Assembly: GCA_016183145.1 (NCBI GenBank)
Contig: JACPFE010000377.1
Span: forward strand, 4,874-15,161
Direction of reading: 5' to 3'
Source: Deltaproteobacteria bacterium
GTDB taxonomy: Bacteria; Desulfobacterota; Binatia; UBA9968
Length of the DNA: 10,288 bases
In this document: piece after piece, positions 8,382 to 10,288 of the stretch
Position numbering within the stretch: the stretch's first letter is position 1
Layout: every line of letters starts with the position of its first letter
Translations under genes and position numbers: made by a program
Notes under the pieces: model-generated
The model's database searches: none
The model's input: the letters and a program-made list of their open reading frames with translations, nothing else
What the model was told of the DNA's origin: nothing

Positions 8382-8415
8382 CCAATCGTTCAAGCCGTTC
8401 AAAGCGTTCAAGCCG
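8382..8415. repeat. Tandem 9-bp GTTCAARSC units between pstB and phoU
   Basis: After AATC come GTTCAAGCC, GTTCAAAGC, GTTCAAGCC and a partial GTT, ending at the pstB stop codon. This is a short in-register tandem array. Its 24-nt core 8388-8411 is an inverted copy (one mismatch) of 7624-7647 on the far side of phoU. Confidence 0.7.
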
Positions 8416-9264
8416 TTAGCCAAATCGGCCAGTGATGTAATCTTCGGTTTGCCGCTTCTCAGGGGTGGTAAAGAGCTTGGCGGTCTCGCCGAACTCTACC
8501 AACTCGCCGAGGTAGAAAAAAGCGGTGTAGTCGGACACGCGCGCGGCCTGCTGCATATTGTGAGTGACAATGACGATGGTGAACGTATCTTTTAGCTCGT
8601 GAATCAGCTCTTCGATTTTCGCGGTGGAGATCGGGTCCAGCGCCGAGCAGGGCTCGTCCATCAGCAGCACTTCAGGCTCCACGGCGAGCGCCCGGGCGAT
8701 GCAGATTCTTTGCTGTTGGCCACCGGATAAATCCGCCGCGCTCTTATGCAAGCTGTCCTTGACCTCGTCCCACAGAGCGGCGCGTTGCAAACTCGTCTCG
8801 ACCACCTCGTCGAGGATGCGCCGGTCATGGATGCCGACGATGCGCAGGCCGTAGATCACGTTCTCATAAATGCTCTTGGGAAAGGGATTCCATTTCTGAA
8901 AGATCATGCCGACCCGCCGCCGCAATTGGATGACGTCGGTGGAGGGATCGTAGATATCTTTGCCGTCGAGCTTGATGCTGCCGGTGATCCGAGTGTTGAG
9001 CACGAGGTCGTTCATCCGGTTAAGACAGCGAATCAGCGTGGTCTTGCCGCAGCCCGACGGACCGATGAGCGCGGTCGCTCTCTTGGCCGCTATATCAAGA
9101 TGGATCGATTTGAGCGCTTGTTTGGCGTCGTAGTAAAAGCTTACGTCCTCTACCTGCATGATGGGCTTAATCTCGTCGTCGAGTTTGGCTGCGGGCTGCG
9201 CCCGTTCCTGCGCGGCTACCGGCATATCGATTCTCAGTGCTTCGATTCCTTCTTGGAGGCTCAT
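8416..9264 (-). CDS. pstB: Phosphate ABC transporter ATP-binding protein PstB
   Basis: PstB is the ATPase that powers high-affinity phosphate import through PstCA. The 282 residues include Walker A GPSGCGKTT (68-76), the Q-loop IFQKWNPFPKS (121-131), signature LSGGQQQR (179-186), Walker B VLLMDEPCSALDP (199-211) and switch histidine H235 in IVTHNMQQA. MIFQKWNPFP and the RMNDL / TRITGSIKLDG region (83-101) mark it as PstB and not a general ABC ATPase. It has about 35 N-terminal residues before the ABC fold, slightly longer than E. coli PstB. I chose ATG 9262-9264 because AGGAG (9270-9274) lies five bases upstream; the frame stays open far further upstream, but only as an overlap antiparallel in phase to pstA. 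It follows pstA by 38 nt. Confidence 0.97.
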   Translation of the reverse strand: MSLQEGIEALRIDMPVAAQERAQPAAKLDDEIKPIMQVEDVSFYYDAKQALKSIHLDIAAKRATALIGPSGCGKTTLIRCLNRMNDLVLNTRITGSIKLDGKDIYDPSTDVIQLRRRVGMIFQKWNPFPKSIYENVIYGLRIVGIHDRRILDEVVETSLQRAALWDEVKDSLHKSAADLSGGQQQRICIARALAVEPEVLLMDEPCSALDPISTAKIEELIHELKDTFTIVIVTHNMQQAARVSDYTAFFYLGELVEFGETAKLFTTPEKRQTEDYITGRFG

Positions 9265-9302
9265 TGTATCTCCTGCCGATTTGTTTTTCACGCCCTTGGT
9301 TC

Positions 9303-10211
9303 CTACCATCTGATCCGTTTGCGGAAGCGGTAGCGGAAGTAAATGGCGATGCCGTTCATAATGAGAGTCATGACCATCAACACCAGGCCGGTGGCGGCGG
9401 CGTTGAGATGGAACTCCTGCTGAGGGCGAGAGACCCAATTGAACATTTGAATGGGCATGACTGTAAACGGCGACATGAGCCACTGAAACGATATGAATGG
9501 AAACTCCGACGTTATCGGCGAATCCGGCAAGAACGCGATGAAGGTCAATGCGCCGATCGTAATCAGCGGCGCCGTTTCGCCGATCGCACGCGACAGAGCG
9601 ATGATTACCCCTGTCAAGATGCCGCCGGTCGAATAAGGTAGAACGTGATCCCGGGTGGTTTGCCACTTCGTGGCTCCCAACGCGTAGGCCGCCTCGCGCA
9701 TGCTTGCCGGCACCGCGCGAATCGATTCGCGGGTCGCGACGATGACGATGGGGAGAATCAGCAACGCCAGGGTCAGTCCGGCGGATAGGATGCTCTGGCC
9801 GAGCTTGAGCTGATAGACGAAAAGCCCGAGGGCCATCAGGCCGTAGACGATGGACGGCACCCCGGCGAGGTTGGCGATGTTGATTTCGATGAGCACGGTC
9901 AGCCAATTCTTCGGCGCGTATTCCTCCAGGTAAACCCCCGCGGCAATTCCCATCGGCACGGCCGCGAGCGCGGTCACCACCATGACCAGCGTCGTCCCAA
10001 CCCACGCCGAGAGGATGCCGGCTTGCGCCGGAAAGCGTGAAGGAAAAGAGGTGAAGAAGTGCAGCGTCAAACGCGCGGTGCCGTCGATGGCGAGATTGAC
10101 GATCAGGGCCGCGAGGGTGAGCATGCCGATGAAGGTGGAAAGCAGGCCGACGACGGCGAACAGGCCGTCCAGCTTTTTGTTGCGGGTGACATTTTTTTCG
10201 AGATCGGTCAT
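9303..10211 (-). CDS. pstA: Phosphate ABC transporter permease PstA
   Basis: PstA is one of the two membrane permeases of the Pst phosphate importer. The 302 residues show about six membrane helices: about 17-42, 66-92, 105-133, 141-160, 195-228 and 272-295. The family segment NLAGVPSIVYG (114-124) is present, and the cytoplasmic EAA loop that docks on PstB runs through MREAAYALGATKWQTTRDHV (171-190). SRAIGETAPLI (207-217) is a further PstA hallmark. The start at ATG 10209-10211 gives a normal hydrophilic N-terminus; the upstream GGAAGAG is only a moderate ribosome site at longish spacing. The partner pstC and the binding protein pstS are not seen and may lie past the right edge. A repeat-like spacer of at least 77 bp precedes pstA. 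Confidence 0.96.
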   Translation of the reverse strand: MTDLEKNVTRNKKLDGLFAVVGLLSTFIGMLTLAALIVNLAIDGTARLTLHFFTSFPSRFPAQAGILSAWVGTTLVMVVTALAAVPMGIAAGVYLEEYAPKNWLTVLIEINIANLAGVPSIVYGLMALGLFVYQLKLGQSILSAGLTLALLILPIVIVATRESIRAVPASMREAAYALGATKWQTTRDHVLPYSTGGILTGVIIALSRAIGETAPLITIGALTFIAFLPDSPITSEFPFISFQWLMSPFTVMPIQMFNWVSRPQQEFHLNAAATGLVLMVMTLIMNGIAIYFRYRFRKRIRW

Positions 10212-10239
10212 TCTAGTAGCTCTTCCGGGTTTACTGTGA

Positions 10240-10288
10240 AAGAATATTTACCGCAGAGACACAGAGTTCGCAGAGGGTTCGTTCAAGA
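10240..10288. repeat. Repeat-like spacer at the right edge
   Basis: TTTACCGCAGAGACACAGAG followed by TTCGCAGAGGG contains three spaced CAGAG words (GCAGAG, ACAGAG, GCAGAG). From memory it resembles a spacer repeat family common in environmental bacterial genomes; no second copy exists in this window to prove it. It lies immediately upstream of pstA, where a promoter or the end of pstC might otherwise be expected, and it is cut by the window edge. Confidence 0.4.

Noticed and set aside
7582..8415. CRISPR-like array from the GTTCAA repeats
   Set aside because: Units are 9 bp in direct contact with no spacers and degenerate quickly. This is a short tandem repeat.
7566..8435. Plus-strand frame of 289 residues opposite phoU
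   Set aside because: Antisense to a clear PhoU gene; its length reflects the codon bias of the opposite strand.
9265..10005. Long N-terminal extension of PstB
   Set aside because: It overlaps pstA in another frame with low-complexity, arginine- and histidine-rich translation. The ATG at 9264 has a good AGGAG.
10212..10260. Pho-box (PhoB binding site) upstream of pstA
   Set aside because: TTTCACAGTAAAC is only loosely similar to half of a CTGTCAT-type site, with no second half at 11-bp spacing.

Overview
The window is a moderately GC-rich bacterial chromosome segment, probably from an uncultured lineage near Desulfobacterota/Deltaproteobacteria, Binatota or NC10. That placement is inference only. 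It rests on the tRNA-Ser / SRP RNA / dnaX / ybaB / recR order, the linked pst-phoU-phoB-phoR cluster, and several families of intergenic inverted repeats that I associate from memory with environmental genomes. No phylogenetic marker was compared.

Layout. Positions 1-383 hold a 93-residue orphan gene on the minus strand with a very good Shine-Dalgarno site. Positions 384-750 contain no supported gene, only a 7-bp dyad. A plus-strand RNA and replication/repair block follows: tRNA-Ser(GGA) (751-843), a small repeat, the 4.5S-type SRP RNA (about 927-1064), dnaX (1148-2941), ybaB/ebfC (2954-3280) and recR (3380-3997). About 300 bp packed with nested inverted repeats follow, then a 97-residue BamE-like lipoprotein (4296-4589).

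From 4623 to the right edge all genes are on the minus strand and form a phosphate-uptake and phosphate-sensing cluster. In transcription order these are pstA, pstB, phoU, phoB, and a fused phoR-arsC gene whose start overlaps phoB by 20 nt. PstA and PstB are the permease and ATPase of the high-affinity phosphate transporter. PhoU links transporter state to signalling, PhoR is the membrane sensor kinase and PhoB its response regulator. pstC and pstS are not in the window and may lie beyond the right edge.

The most interesting object is the PhoR protein. One uninterrupted 749-residue frame carries a complete PhoR-type kinase followed by a complete thioredoxin-type arsenate reductase (ArsC) domain, with all three redox cysteines and the P-loop arginine. 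Arsenate enters cells through phosphate transporters, so fusing the phosphate sensor to an arsenate reductase inside the pst/pho cluster is a plausible built-in arsenate defence, or alternatively a phosphatase module acting on the signalling system. Other points of note are an interspersed repeat that has become coding sequence in the DnaX linker, and a 24-nt inverted repeat pair (23/24 identical) that brackets phoU.
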